Shown here piece by piece: positions 43,685 through 55,949 of a stretch of DNA of 64,000 bases. Location: positions 34,408,053 to 34,472,052 of the forward strand of contig OY821775.1 of the NCBI GenBank assembly GCA_963682175.1, in the 5' to 3' direction. Every line of letters begins with the position of its first letter. The first letter of the stretch is position 1. Under the pieces are notes generated by a model. The model saw nothing but the letters and a program-made list of their open reading frames with translations, was not told the DNA's origin and did no database searches. The DNA is from Triglochin maritima. Lineage: Eukaryota > Streptophyta > Magnoliopsida > Alismatales > Juncaginaceae. The position numbers and the translations under genes are program-made.

Positions 43685-45265
43685 TGATTGACAACATATC
43701 ATGCATATAATTGTGTCTTATATCCTTTATTATAACCAAAGTAATGCTACATAACGAGTTTTATGTTTAGCTTTTAGGATAAAACAAGTGAGACGAAGAG
43801 ACACAAAAAGGACCTAAAAGCAAGAAAAATGACTGAATTGCAAGAGTTATGGACTGAGATGCAAGAGAGATGGACCCGGATGTAAACCAAAATGACCAAT
43901 GAGCAAATCAAGAAGCTCCACACAATCATGAGGAGTATTTTGGCAATTAGATCCGGGCCTAAACAGCAACAACCAAATCGGGTTCACCATGAAGAAATCA
44001 AGCCAGAATCAAGCCACCCAAAACCAGACCCTAACAAGCCCATCTAAACCACCAATTGGTTGTCCAAACCGCCAATTTGTGGTCAAAATGACTCAAAATG
44101 ATTCCTACTTTAGTCGAGTGTTCGATTCTATTGTTTTATGTCCATTTATAGTATGTGTTTAGTCCCATACCGGGGCATTGTCCCCGGTTACCTTTTTCTA
44201 TGAGTTTAAATAGAACTCTTCCTTAAATATAAAGCATCCTTTGTATTTACCCATTGCTTAGTGGCCAAACCCTCTAATTAGAGTCAAGCCTTGAAGCAAT
44301 AACTCAAGTATGGAGATGCTACTTGTAATGTGAGTAATTTAATAAACGAAATTTTTGTTAGTTTAATGTTGTCTCTTTCATCTTCTTGCATGCTTAGCTT
44401 AATTTCATTTCATTAATCTTAGTAGACTTAGTTAACATGTTTTCCTCTCTCAACAGAATAAGGCCCTTAATGATTAGTGAGTAGTTCCATCCCCCTTTGG
44501 GGGGAGATTATGTACATATATGTTGTGATGTTTTTGATGAATTTTTGATTGTGTAAACTTGCATGTTTGTATGTTCATTGACATTATTTTAATCATATAC
44601 ATGTTTGGGGATTTTTGATGAGTTTTGCCATAAGATTTAGATACTTCCCATTCTTAGTTTCCTCATATTTATTGACTGAAATTTCATGTTGAATATGCAA
44701 CATGTTAGTTAAGTGTTTGTATTTGTGATTGCTTGCTTGATTGATTGAAGAAACTTTGTTTTGAGGGGTTTTACCATAAGATTTAGACACCTCCCACGCT
44801 TACCTTTGTTTTTCACATGAGTGTATGGTTTTTTATGAGTCTTGTCATATCTTTAGACACTTCTCATGCTGAGTCTAATCTTGTGTTAATCAAGTAGTAA
44901 TTGCCGATACATTGTGTGAATGGATTGATAGGTTTTGCCACATCTTTAAACACTTCCTATGCATGACATACACACACACATACATAGTTACATGCATCAT
45001 TCATCTGTTATTTCACTTCATATGTGCACACACTCCACCCCTTAGGCGTTTCTCTTTCTGATTTCCAATCTTTCGTGCTTTCTTTCGCATTTCCTACTTA
45101 TTAGTTTAGTGTAGTTAAGCTTTAGCGTAATCACATCTTTTCTCCCTTTATTTGCCATCTGATTTCGGTCATACCAGGGGCTGCTCACCTCCCTGCGGAC
45201 GACCCGTACTTACCTCGTCTTCACCGACGGTTGTGCACTTGTGGTTAATTTAAATCGTTCAAACA
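43685..45265 (+). repeat. C-type LTR, plus orientation
   Basis: TGATTGACA...GTTCAAACA, about 1.58 kb, collinear with the C-in LTR but divergent. A degenerate USE (GTCCCATACCG, 44162-44172) and TTTAAATA (44205-44212) keep the 32-bp spacer. Near-palindromes CCACCAATTGG and CCGCCAATTTG are near 44050-44085. No primer site follows, since host DNA begins at 45266. The 5-base flanks do not match, so this is not a clean solo LTR. Confidence 0.7.
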
Positions 45266-46349
45266 GTGATTCTAAAAAAATGGAGTTTTCTTTCCCAAAA
45301 AGAACATCACTGTTTACATTCTTTCCATACTCTGTCCAGAATGAACACAATCTTTGTCCATACTCAGTCTAGAATGGACACGATTCTTGGCACGATAGTC
45401 CAAACTTTGTCCATACTCATTCCAGAATGGACAGGTTCTGGACACAATTGTCCAAACTCAGTCCAGACTGTCCAATTTGTCCAAGACTTGAATAGAATGT
45501 GACCAATCATGTCCAGAATATGAACCATCTTGTCCTTTATAGGAAGGATAACTTCAAAATTTTGGGAATCACAATTTGTTTGGAAAAAATTAATGTCATC
45601 CTCCTTTATCGGGAAACCACGTACCCCCTTAGCAATGATGCTAACGTGGCTGCTGACCTGGTTGCACATCCAGGAATGCACGTGTTCATTAATCGTTAGA
45701 TGCATATGGGTATGTCCTATCAAACCCACGAATCAGTCCTATAAACACCAAGTCTGTCCTTTAAAAATTGACCATTTCCTCAAATAACCCCGAGTGTGTC
45801 CTAAAAAAAATTATCATAAGAAAGGCAACTTATGTCTTGTAAAGGACACATAAGCCCTTTAAAGATCAAATATGTCCTTTAACACCAAGTTTGTCCATTA
45901 AAATCGAGTGTGTCCTTTATTCCTTCAATATTTAAAGCACAACCACGCCATAATGTACTTCTTATAAAAATGGCATCTCACATTCTAACGTCGGCCATTA
46001 ACATAATATTCGGTGTGTTATATATGTTTCATTATTAGAAAATAGAATGTTCTAAAAGATATCTTGTTATCCACTTCGGATTCTAGTTCGATTCCAGGGA
46101 CCGTGTCCTTCGAAGGACAAACCTGTCCCACCATGGACACGAGTGACTAGATGAGCTTCTCAAAGTGAACAAGTATTTGTATAACTTATAAGGAGTAAAT
46201 CATACACTTATACAAGAGGACATAATTGTATTGTTCAAACCATTAAAAATTATAGCAATTCAATAAAATAAGTGTTGAAAAATATTAAAGTTTGCCAACA
46301 TCAGGCAAACTAATTTTCTATTCAAATTAATTAGTGTCGAATAAAAATT
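45266..46349. repeat. D/G target DNA with TGTCC...GGACA palindromes
   Basis: No gene. TGTCCAGAATGGACA-like copies are at 45290-45520 and TGTCCTTTAAAGGACA-like copies at about 45530, 45752, 45835-45910 and 46107. Two related palindrome classes share the same GTCC/GGAC ends but differ in the centre. Confidence 0.6.
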
Positions 46350-46379
46350 AATGTTTTGTTTTTTTCTATGTGAGTTGAA

Positions 46380-46950
46380 AAATGTCCTAAATCAGTCATC
46401 TGCTAACAACAACTGGCTATTGAATTGGGAGTCCCTAAGCAAATACATTGTCAGTTCACCCCTGACCGAGTGTAGTTATTTGCCAGCCATCTCCGGAGTG
46501 GGATGTACGTCCAACATCAAGCATTTGATCCAATGCATGGCATACACTGTACAATCATTGCTATTTGATGCTTGGCGTTGGCATGTTTCTCTTTGGAAGG
46601 TTAGATCCCAGTCCATTTTGAGGTAGGACCTCCAGAAGGTGGCCATAGTCTACGCTTCTTTTTCATGGCCACCCACAAATGTTGTATGGTGTCCAACTAA
46701 CCGTGAAATGTTGTTTAGTTGGGTTAGTCTTTCCCTTCTCCCGTCCACGATCAATAGTGTAAAGTGTCGTGAAATTAACAGTTGGTGGGCAATCACTGAG
46801 TCCTTTGATCCCAGTGTTTTAGCTTGGCAGTTACATATTGTCAAGCATCTGACGTTGTCCGAACGAGATCGTTTGGGTGGCGTCACTTGGAATTGTGATC
46901 ACCTTCCGTGGATAGCATCCCATCTTCTTCCTTTGCTCCAACACATCTAG
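46380..46950 (-). pseudogene. Ulp1-like (C48) cysteine protease remnant
   Basis: On the minus strand, one frame contains RHFTLLIVD (His codon at 46764-46766) and, 71 residues later, QASNSNDCTVYAMHWI (Cys codon 46551-46553). This fits the His box (HW.L.V.D) and the Cys box (Q.N..DCG.F) of SUMO/Ulp1 proteases, whose His-Cys gap is about 65-70 residues. The Asp expected about 17 residues after His is Asn here. A TAG near 46650 interrupts the frame. Plant Mutator-like and CACTA transposons often carry such genes, so this is more likely a transposon passenger than a cellular gene. Family assignment is by motif only. Confidence 0.5.
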
Positions 46951-47329
46951 AAAGTTGTCTATTAACTGTCCATTAAATTTAGAAACATTAACTTCACATT
47001 TTCTGAGTTTAATTAAAAAACTGAACTCGGAAAATGAAAAAGTACTTACTTGTGATGATATCTCTGATCCTTTCATTATTAGATTCTTTAGATCCCCTCG
47101 CGTCACCTAGATGAAACCCTTAAACCAAACATATTCTTTGGTGTCTCTTCCTGATGACGTTAGATTCAGAAGCACAATCTTTTCTCCATCGGTCAACCCT
47201 ACCTGGCTTCCATGTCGATGTTTTCATTTAGATTTACACATGTTTTATTTAGCTGGCTCTTTGTTGGAGAAAATTGTCCTGCTGGGCTGTAATTTGATTT
47301 CCATCGAATTTGAGCCTCTTCTCCATGAT

Positions 47330-47790
47330 TGACTCTTCACTTATTTGTGCTATCTTTATTTTCTTCTCGTTCTTCTTCCCATCCAACTCGCTCTTCGTGG
47401 GATTTTTCTATCGCTTACTATCTTCTCTTTCCTTCTTTTCTTTCGCGTTTTCTTTTTCTAGAGGATTTCTTCTTGTCCTTACATGAATGGTCCCACAATC
47501 CATGTACTTTACTTCTTTTTTCAAATCTTTTTCTTTCTTCTTCTCCCCTCCCTCTTTCTCCTTCTCTCTTCTTTCCTCTCATCCTTCTTCTCTTCTTCTC
47601 TTTTTCTTTTCTTCTCCTTCTCTTGTCTCCTTCTTCTTTCCGCATTCCCTTCTTCCTTTCTCCTCCTCTGCTTTGTCTTTTCTTGCCTTCTTTTCCTTTC
47701 TGTTCCTCTCCTTCTCTTCCATTTTCATTTCTTCTTCTTCCTCTCTCATCTCATCTTGTGGTTCTTCTTCTACTCCACCATTGAATTCAA
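47330..47790. repeat. long polypyrimidine/polypurine tract
   Basis: About 430 bp almost wholly C/T on the plus strand (TTCTTTCTCCTTCTCT types), so the open frames within it on either strand are low-complexity artefacts. It lies in the middle of the Ulp1-bearing locus. Confidence 0.8.
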
Positions 47791-47810
47791 GATTCATCGT
47801 TTTTTTCCTG

Positions 47811-48958
47811 ATTAATATCATGGTAATGTCATGAGGATTGCAAATTCTGAATGAATTCAGTCAAAATTAATTCGAAGGATAAATTTCTTGTTTTCCAAAG
47901 GACAAAGGTGTCCTTTTAAGATCAAATTTGTCCTTCAAAACACAAAAGTGTGTTTCGAATGACACATTTCTTGTTTTTAAAGGACACGTTTTATTTTAAA
48001 GGGTTTAAAAGGACACAAACCAATTCATTGGTGTAGACGTCCGCCGCTTCAGCCTGGGATGTGGGGGCACCTTCTGCAGGCGTCATCAATCTGTCGTTGT
48101 TGCTCTCATCTACCAGAGAAGTTATCTCTGCTGGGGTGTTCTCGATCGTCGAAGCACATTCTGCAAGAGTTTGTATCAGCACATCCCACACTTGTCTTCC
48201 AGAATGTTCTGATTCACGAAAGGCGTATGTGGTTGTGACATCTTGGTCGTGTCGACACCATCCGTTGGGGGTGGAATTAGGTCTTCACCCCCACCTTTGT
48301 TAAACTTCTCCAACCTCGATGTCCTGGTCATCTGTGTATGCTGGTACAATCTTAGTTCTCGTTTTGAATGGACACTTGTGTCGTTCTTTCCAGGCTTTTA
48401 TTTCCCTGTCCTTCTTTTCCATTTTTTCCGGCAATTCCATTATTGCCTACTGATCCTTAAAGGACCTCAACTTGTATTCATGTTTGTCGAACTCTTGGCT
48501 AAGAAACTGTCTCCAGGATGTAGCATTATACATGGTGACACCCTCACTGTGTTGACCACCAACCATTGTTGTTCGAGGCACAAAGTGTGGTGTTGGACAT
48601 CGAGGGACCTAAACAATAACATTTGGTGTGCCGTCGATTTGTCGATCGATGCTCTTCCCTTGCTCCACTGGTTCTTCTTCACCACTGTTGCCTGAAGAGT
48701 CTGCATTTCCATGCCGTAGGAGCTCATCATCCTCTTTTAGCTCCACTTCCCTCTGGCTATTTTTTTCCAGGGTTATTCCTTGCTTTTTCATCACATTTAG
48801 CTTCTTCCTTTCACCAAGGAAACAACTCAAACGGTTCACCAACGAGACACAAGGTTTCATCAAATTTTCTAGGTTTACCTTCTCGGCGAGCCATACCTGC
48901 ATCCACATTGTGCATTAGTGTATTTGAAATTGGGTTTAGGTGCTCAACGAATGGGAAA
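47811..48958. other. TGTCC-palindrome block and uncharacterised sequence
   Basis: At 47885-48020 there are several GTCCTTT/AAAGGAC half sites. The remainder (48020-48958) has short open frames on the minus strand (for example 48609-48908, Glu/Lys-rich). These could be eroded exons of the Ulp1-type gene, since they lie between the domain at 48959-49300 and the protease remnant on the same strand, but I recognise nothing in them. Confidence 0.35.
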
Positions 48959-49300
48959 TCACATGTCCCAGTAAGAACGCAGGAGTCCTGATGGAACAGC
49001 AAGGAACCCTCTCGGGACAAAAATGTACCGAATGGGACAAAGGCATCTCAGTAGGGATGATGTAAAAACAAGATTATGATAAAAGTCTGACCAGGAGTAT
49101 GGCCACACAACTGTTAATATGGCAAGACGAAATATCATTGCTACATCAGAGACCTTCAATCTCAACACTTTGTTGCCAAGTTTGAACTTTTTTTCTTTTT
49201 CGTCGTAATTCGTGACGAGGCACCCCATTATGTTATTGTCCATCGATTTCAACAGTTCAGTATCTAGGAAGTGCACGAAGGGGGTCCTTCTTAATTCCAC
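48959..49300 (-). pseudogene. possible N-terminal domain of the Ulp1-type transposon gene
   Basis: 113 residues open on the minus strand. NNIMGCLVTNYDEKEKKF...LGNKVLRLKVSDVAMIFRL resembles the short module (leu-rich, acidic turn, then ...VsDVa.i..l) found before Ulp1 domains in plant transposon-encoded proteins and in plant mobile domains. It is on the same strand as, and about 2.0 kb upstream of, the protease remnant, in the expected order. The similarity is weak and from memory. Confidence 0.35.
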
Positions 49301-50284
49301 CTTCTAGTCGTTAGTCCTCGTCGATATGATTGTTTCGAACCTTTTAGTTCTACACTTTGTGGCCCTGAAGTACAACTTTGGTTTCTAAAACTAGAGAATG
49401 TCAGAAAACAATACTAGAGAAGAAACAGTTCCTCATGGGGATGCCTCCGTCCCTCGAGAAGGGACAAACCTGTTCAAACCACAGAAAAACCCGCTCACCT
49501 TCTGTACACCGTTGGTGATTGCTATGAACACGTTTGTTACCATTTTTCCGGACTTCAGAGTTAGGGTTTTGGTTTTTAGGTTTACAAATGATAAGATTGG
49601 AGGAATCAGGGTTTAAGAAATGAATAGTAACATGTCTTGGTTTTTAAACCTAATAATTTGAACCGTCCTACCACTTTTGTTTAAAGTTCTAACTTCTGAC
49701 TGTCTCATCGTTTTGTAACAAAATCCTTTTTTTTAAAAATAAAAGAAAAAGGCAAATACTGACTTGATCACACCCTGGATGGGACGGGACCTGACAGGGA
49801 TTCGACGGGTTGGAACCTAACATTGACCTATTTGAAAAAACCGTCTTTTTTAATTTTGAAAAAGACAAAAAACCGCAAATGCTGGCTTTGACGCGTCTAG
49901 GACGCGATGGGACATGCCCATGATGGTGCCAACTGTAATAAAATTGTATATATTAAACAAAATGAAGGATCTGAAGTGATACCCGATATAGCTCGATGGT
50001 TATTTGTTAGCATACAAAGTGATACAAAGTACTAAGAGATACTAAAATTACAAACAAACCAAAGAAAACATTTCAAATAGTTATAAAAAATTCAACGCAC
50101 AACAAGGGGCATTCCCGCCCGTGCACATACACTGGACAAGCTTGCAAAACAAGTCTAGATAAATGACTCGACACGCGTGAGGTTGAGTGACTTGGGTTTG
50201 TTTAATATTTATGCATTAATTTATTTAACATAAATTAGTTCATTATAACAATTTTGTCATTATCCACGACATCATCAACATGAC
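49301..50284. other. no recognisable feature
   Basis: AT-rich sequence with short open frames only. I see no motif, repeat or element end apart from the junction to the element B LTR at 50285. Confidence 0.5.
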
Positions 50285-51838
50285 TGATTGATCATTTTAT
50301 ATTTAACAGCAACTGCACGGCCGCGTTGAAGCGGTGGCAAATACGGGTCGTCCACTGGGAGGTGTGTCGACACTTGATTTGTTCGAAGGCGAGAGGTAAA
50401 AAAGAAGGAGAGAAAGGTTGGTTACACTAAACTACACTAAGATGCAAAAAGGAAATGGAAGAAGAAACGATAAAACTAAACCCCAAAGGGGGTAGAGAAA
50501 TAATGTGAACATAAAAGAGTGTGTGTGTGTGTGTGTGTGTGTTCATTAAGCTCCTCACAACATGTAGTGCTTGAAATCATAAAACTACATCCAACTTTGC
50601 CTCCACATGAATTAAGATAAGACTACATCATTAACACATACAAGACAATAATTGGAATGAAGCTAAATGAACTCAAGTATAAAGACTATACCCTACTATG
50701 CCTCCACATGAATTAAGATAAGACTACATCATTAAAACATACAAGACATTAGCTACGGTAAAGGCAACAAGAGCACATACACTACAACTTGTGTTTCCAA
50801 TATTAACTTCATCCATATCCTAACCTTATCATTCCCCATAAAATAGGTCCACTAATCAAAGCATAAGCTAAGCTTCATTCAAGAGCATTAGCATATCAAA
50901 GATAAGAGTGAAAACCCATTAGATGGTTATGAAAATCATATAAAGCTCAAGGGATAAAGATAACACACACTTAATACACTACATGATTATATCACATATT
51001 TCTCCACCCCCCAAATGGGGATGGAACTACTCACACATATTTAAACTAACTACTCTAACAAAAGAAAGCATTATACTGAAATTAAACTACACTAATCAAG
51101 CAAGAAATATTAAAGAAGCATAAAACAAAACAAACAAGCAAGCATGCATATGAAAGGAAATTAAACTAAGAGAGGAACAACACAATTAAAGGAAAACATC
51201 TATTATTAACTCACTCAATTACAAGTAGCCCTTCCTCCACCAGAGTTTTGCTTCAAGGCCTCACTCTTAGTAGGGAAGGTGGCCACCAAAGAGAGAGATG
51301 GATACAACGGGAGGTGAAGAGTTCTATTTATAAGCATGGAAAAAGCTAATCCGGGACAATCCCCCGATGTGGGACTAAACCAATACCAAAAATAACCTAA
51401 ACACATGATAATACAAGTCCAGGAGCGAGCTTAGCAGAGTTGGGCTCATCCAGACCGCCAATTGGCGGCCTATAAGGCCCAGATCTGTCTGGGTTTTGTG
51501 CTGGGCTTCTCTGGAAGCATTTCTTGGTCTTTGATGCATCTACTTGGTTTGTTGGAGCTCCGACCCGAATCGAATTGCCAAAACACTCCCCATGATGGTG
51601 TGGAGTTTCCTGTTTTGCTCTTAGGTCCTTCGGTCTTACGATCAGGTCCTTCTCCCTTGCATCTTAGTCCCCAGGTTTCACAATTAAGTCTTTTTTCCTG
51701 CTTTTGGGTCCTTTCATGGCTCTTCTCTTCAAACCTCTTTATTCCTGAAAACTAAACATAAAATGCGTTACGTAGCATTGCTTAGGTGTAAGATAATGGA
51801 TATAAGATACAAATATAAGCATGAAATGATTTCAATCA
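50285..51838 (-). repeat. 3' LTR of element B
   Basis: 1554 bp, TGATTGATC...TCAATCA. The palindrome GACCGCCAATTGGCGGCC is at 51453-51470, USE at 51365-51375 and TATA at 51325-51332 (32-bp spacer). A perfect (GT)12 microsatellite is at 50519-50542; the 5' LTR has only about six units at the same place (60318-60330). Confidence 0.88.
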
Positions 51839-51991
51839 AATACCCCCACACCTAAGTTTTTGCTAGTCCCGAGCAAAACAAAGAGAGAGAAAAGCAAACG
51901 AGAAACATGAAATCTTAACTCACTTTCGTAGGAATCACGGTTGCACTTAGCACGTGCAACAAGCCGTCAAACCTCCTTGTTGCCAAGGAGG
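51839..51991 (-). other. Polypurine tract and three hairpins, element B
   Basis: The minus strand AGGTGTGGGGGTATT abuts the LTR. Stems: TTTTGCT/AGCAAAA (51858-51864 and 51872-51878), GTTGCAC/GTGCAAC (51940-51946 and 51954-51960) and CCTCCTTG/CAAGGAGG (51972-51979 and 51984-51991). All are perfect. Confidence 0.7.
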
Positions 51992-53414
51992 AGGAGTGTT
52001 GTCTCCTGAGGATTTTCAGCGGATATACCCACAAAATCCGAACAAGATGCATTATGTAATCTAGACCTCGACTCGTTGGACAAATTTTGTCGATCATTGG
52101 ACGCGGTAATCCTATGGGCCGACTCTATATAGGTAATCAGTCCACACCTAGCCTAATAAAGCATTCGTGCAAGTTAAATAAGGAATTAAGTGAAAGACAT
52201 GGACAACCTCAACATCCTCAAGTGATACAAAGTGTAAGGTCCATTAAGGTTCTTATTTGCATTACCATTTTTTTTCTTTTTGTTTCTTTTCACACATTTT
52301 TTTTCTTTTTTTTCTTCTTTTTATTAGGTTGAGCTTCATTCTCCCAGGGTCAGGTTTCGTGCATCATTGCCCATGAGGACTTACACTATCACGTACACCT
52401 TTCCCCAAATCTCCACATAGGGCAATCCCTACCACCAGTGTAACGGGAGTTCGGTCGGCGCATCCCAAGTCAGATGACTCGAAAGCACCAGGCACAAAGT
52501 CCCTTCAGACCTACTTTCCCGAGTGATAGGAGTCGTGCGAGAAGAGAGAACACCTACTCACTTATTTCTTATCTACACATGAACAAAAAACCCCTACACT
52601 TAATGTCTCACAACAAGATTTAAAGGGTCCTTGACTACAACAAACTTCCTTAAGTTAACAGACACAAATTATTAACTCACTAGGTTTAGGGTGGACTTCT
52701 TTAAATGTTTGTGCACTGAAACCCTATGATTTCTCACCCCCAAAGGAAAATTGGGGTGCATCCTAACGACTCGATAAATCCTAAAGCCATTGTACTAAAT
52801 ATCCTAATGCATCAAGTTCAAGACAATTTTGGGAGCTTTCTTTTTAGTTTGCTTCTCAACGGTTTTGCACATGCTAAACACACGCAAAACCCACAAAACA
52901 TTTTCTTTCGCAAACACATGAATATTTTGAAAGAAATGTGAAAATTTGAAGCACTAGGCAAGCAAAGGAAGACAAGTCACCCAAGGATCATGGCAAGCAG
53001 ATATATCGATATTAAATGCAGCACACTAACATGACCCTGACAATGCACACAAAAGAAAACAAAAACAAAGGAAAAGACTCGACTATGTACACACGTAAAA
53101 CACCCCCCCCCCACACCTACTTCATGCATTGTCCTCAATGAATGTGAGCAAAATACTAACTGGATGTATGCATGAAACAAAATAGATCTCACCAACGTGA
53201 AGTACACAAGGAAGTTCATGGCTATGTTGATGGACACAACCCAACTTCCCTCAAAACCTGTGAGATGCTAAAGAAGGGATACAAATACGTGAAAGAAATG
53301 GGGCCCAAATACTCAAGGGTTGGGGCCCACAACAATCGATGCTCACTGAAGGAGTCTTTTTTTTTTCTTTTTTTTTCTTTTTTTTAACATATATACACAT
53401 GAACGCTCAACCGC
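51992..53414 (-). other. element B noncoding 3' region
   Basis: No coding region, and no env-like remnant seen. The second polypurine-like tract (minus strand TAGGTGTGGGGGGGGGGGTG) is at 53099-53119, about 1.27 kb before the LTR. T-rich runs are at 52267-52320 and 53356-53390. The rest is collinear with the 3' regions of C-in and C-out. Confidence 0.6.
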
Positions 53415-55949
53415 TCATGTAGGAGCATGAATGGTTGAGTGCGAGGGACGTTCATGAAGGAACATGACCTCCTCGACTTCGGCTGGTGCCCCCTCCAAGT
53501 AGGTTTTGAGGCGTTGTCCATTAACTTTTAACACGTCCCCATTCCCATGGTTGAAGATCTCAACTGCTCCATGAGGATAGACGGTTTGGACAATAAACGG
53601 GCCAGACCAGCGACTGCAGAGCTTACCCGCAAACAGATGAAGCCGGGAATTGTAGAGCAACACCTTCTGCCTGGCCGTAAACACCTTTCGCATAATCATG
53701 CGATCATGAAACATCTTGGCGCGGGACATATGAATTTTGGCATTCTCGTACGCATCATTGCGTAGCTCTTCCAATTCCACAATGTCGAGCTTACGTTGTA
53801 CTCCTGCTTGATCAAGATCCATATTCAGGTTCTTGATGGCCCAGAAAGCACGATGCTCAAGCTCGACGGGTAGGTGGCAAGCCTTGTCGTACACTACCCG
53901 ATATGGGGACATACCCAAATTGGTCTTGTACGCGGTGCGGAAAGCCCACAACGCGTCATTCAACTTGGTAGACCAATCCTTCCTCGAGGAACTAACCGTC
54001 TTCTCAAGAATTTGCTTTAATTGACAGTTAGAGATTTCGACCTGCCCACTAGTTTGCGGATGGTATGGGGTCGCAAGCTTGTGGGTGATCTAATATTTCC
54101 TCATAAGCGCTTCAAAGGAGCGATTACAGAAGTGGGTACCCCTATCGCTGATTATGGTACGAGGAGTACCAAATCGCGCAAAAATGTCCCTGAAGAATTT
54201 GGTGACCACCTTGTTGTCATTGGTCTTTCTGGGTATAGCCTCAACCCACTTAGACACATAGTCAACGTCCACCAGAATGTAAACATTCCCGAACGAGTTC
54301 GGGAAGGGACCCATGAAATCGATGCCCCACACATCGAAGATGTCGACAACAAGGACATTTTGCAAAGGCATCATGTCACGTCGACCAATCCTGCCAATGC
54401 GCTGGCACCTATCACATTGCTTACAAAAGTCGTAAGCATCCTTGAAAAGAGAGGGCCAGTAGAATCCAGATTGGAGCACCTTGGCAGCAGTTTTCTTTGC
54501 TCCAAAGTGTCCTCCACATGCCTTGGAATGGCTGAAGTGGAGTACACTTTTGAACTCGGTATCTGGGACGCACCGCCTGAAAATTTGGTCAGAGCAGTAT
54601 TTGAATAGGCAGGGGTCGTCCCAGTGGAAGAATCTGACATAAGATCTAAATTTGGATTGGTCAAATTTTGACCAATCCACAGGAAGTTGCTCGGTCACGA
54701 GATAGTTCACGATGTCGGCAAACCAAGGGTTATCTTCGATCGTGAACAACTGCTCGTCAGGAAATTTTTCATCAATGATTTGGTCCTGTGGGTTGGTCGT
54801 CTCTAGATGAGACAAGTGGTCAGCTACAACATTTTCACACCCTTTTTTGTCTCGAATCTCGAGATCGAATTCTTGTAACAACAAGATCCATCTCAAGAGT
54901 CGGGATTTTGCATCTTTCTTCGTCATGAGGTGCTTGATGGTTGTGTGATCAGAATAGATTATCACATGGGAGCCAATCAAGTACGACCGGAATTTCTCCA
55001 AAGCAAATATGATTGCTAAGAATTCCTTCTCGGTCACAGTGTAGTTCAATTGGCCATCATTGAGTGTTCTACTGGCATAGTAGATCACATGAGGCAATTT
55101 GTCCAATAGTTGCCCAACCAATGCTCCCACAGCGAAGTCAGATGCATCACACATTAACTCAAAGGGTTAAGTCCACACCGGTGCCTTAATAATGGGAGCT
55201 GAAGTCAACTCTTTCTTCAAGGTCAAAAAGGCATGGTGGCAATCCGGTGTGAACTCAAAAATGACATCCTTAGCCAACAAGGCTGTAAGAGGTCGAGCAA
55301 TTTTGCTAAAATCACGAATGAACCGCCGATAGAATCCAGCATGCCCCAAAAAGGCTCGGATATCCTTCACATTACGTGGCGGTGGGAGATTAGCAATGAT
55401 ACCCACTTTGGCGGGATCGACCTCAATTCCCCTACTTGAGACCACGTGTCCAAGTGCAATCCCTCGCTTCACCATGAAGTGACATTTCTCCCAATTGAGA
55501 GCGAGGTTCTTCTCACGGCATCGCTTGAGGACAAGGCTCAAGTGATGAAGGCACTCATCAAAGGAAGCGCCAAATATGGAAAAGTCGTCCATGAAGATCT
55601 CAAGGAAACGCTCAACCATATCGGAGAAGATGCTGATCATAACCTTTGAAACGTTGCCGGCGCATTACATAACCCAAAGGGCATGCGACAGTAGGCAAAC
55701 GTGCCAAAGGGACAAGTAAATGTGGTTTTCTCTTGATCCTCGGGGGTGATGGAATTTGGTTGTAACCGGAGTATCCATCAAGAAAACAATAATACTCATG
55801 TCCGGCCAACCTTTCAAACATCTGATCAATGAATGGCAACAGGAAATGATCTTTCCGCGTTGCCGCATTGAGCTTGCGATAATCAATGCAAACTCGCCAG
55901 CCAGTTTACAAGCGTGTTGGGATAAGCTCATTATGCTCATTCTCCACAA
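53415..55949 (-). pseudogene. element B RT-RNase H-integrase region
   Basis: The minus-strand RT core at 55949-55640 is split by frameshifts (fragments [11 protein letters not shown] and [14 protein letters not shown] lie in different frames). From 55640 one frame holds FMDDFSIFG (the catalytic DD pair), HFMVKRGIALGH and FLGHAGFYRRFIRDF. A TAA at about 55164 follows, then RNase H ([30 protein letters not shown]). Integrase has HFSH...CKQCDRCQ (HHCC zinc), GIDFMGPF and ISDRGTHF (two catalytic Asp), TAG at 54090-54092, then PQTSGQVE (catalytic Glu) and the C-terminal domain to 53415. No chromodomain is seen. All catalytic residues survive; only stops and shifts disable it. Confidence 0.85.

Noticed and set aside
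43685..45265. Clean solo LTR
   Set aside because: The 5-base flanks (ATAAA and GTGAT) do not match, and an inverted LTR fragment abuts it, so it is part of a rearranged cluster.
47418..47834. Long open frames on both strands, with runs of Leu/Ser/Phe or of Lys/Glu/Arg
   Set aside because: They come from a roughly 430-bp C/T tract. Low complexity and opposite-strand openness mean they are not genes.
51462..51755. 97-residue plus-strand frame in the B LTR
   Set aside because: Antisense to the LTR, overlaps the palindrome, USE region and U3, and has no counterpart kept in the C LTRs.
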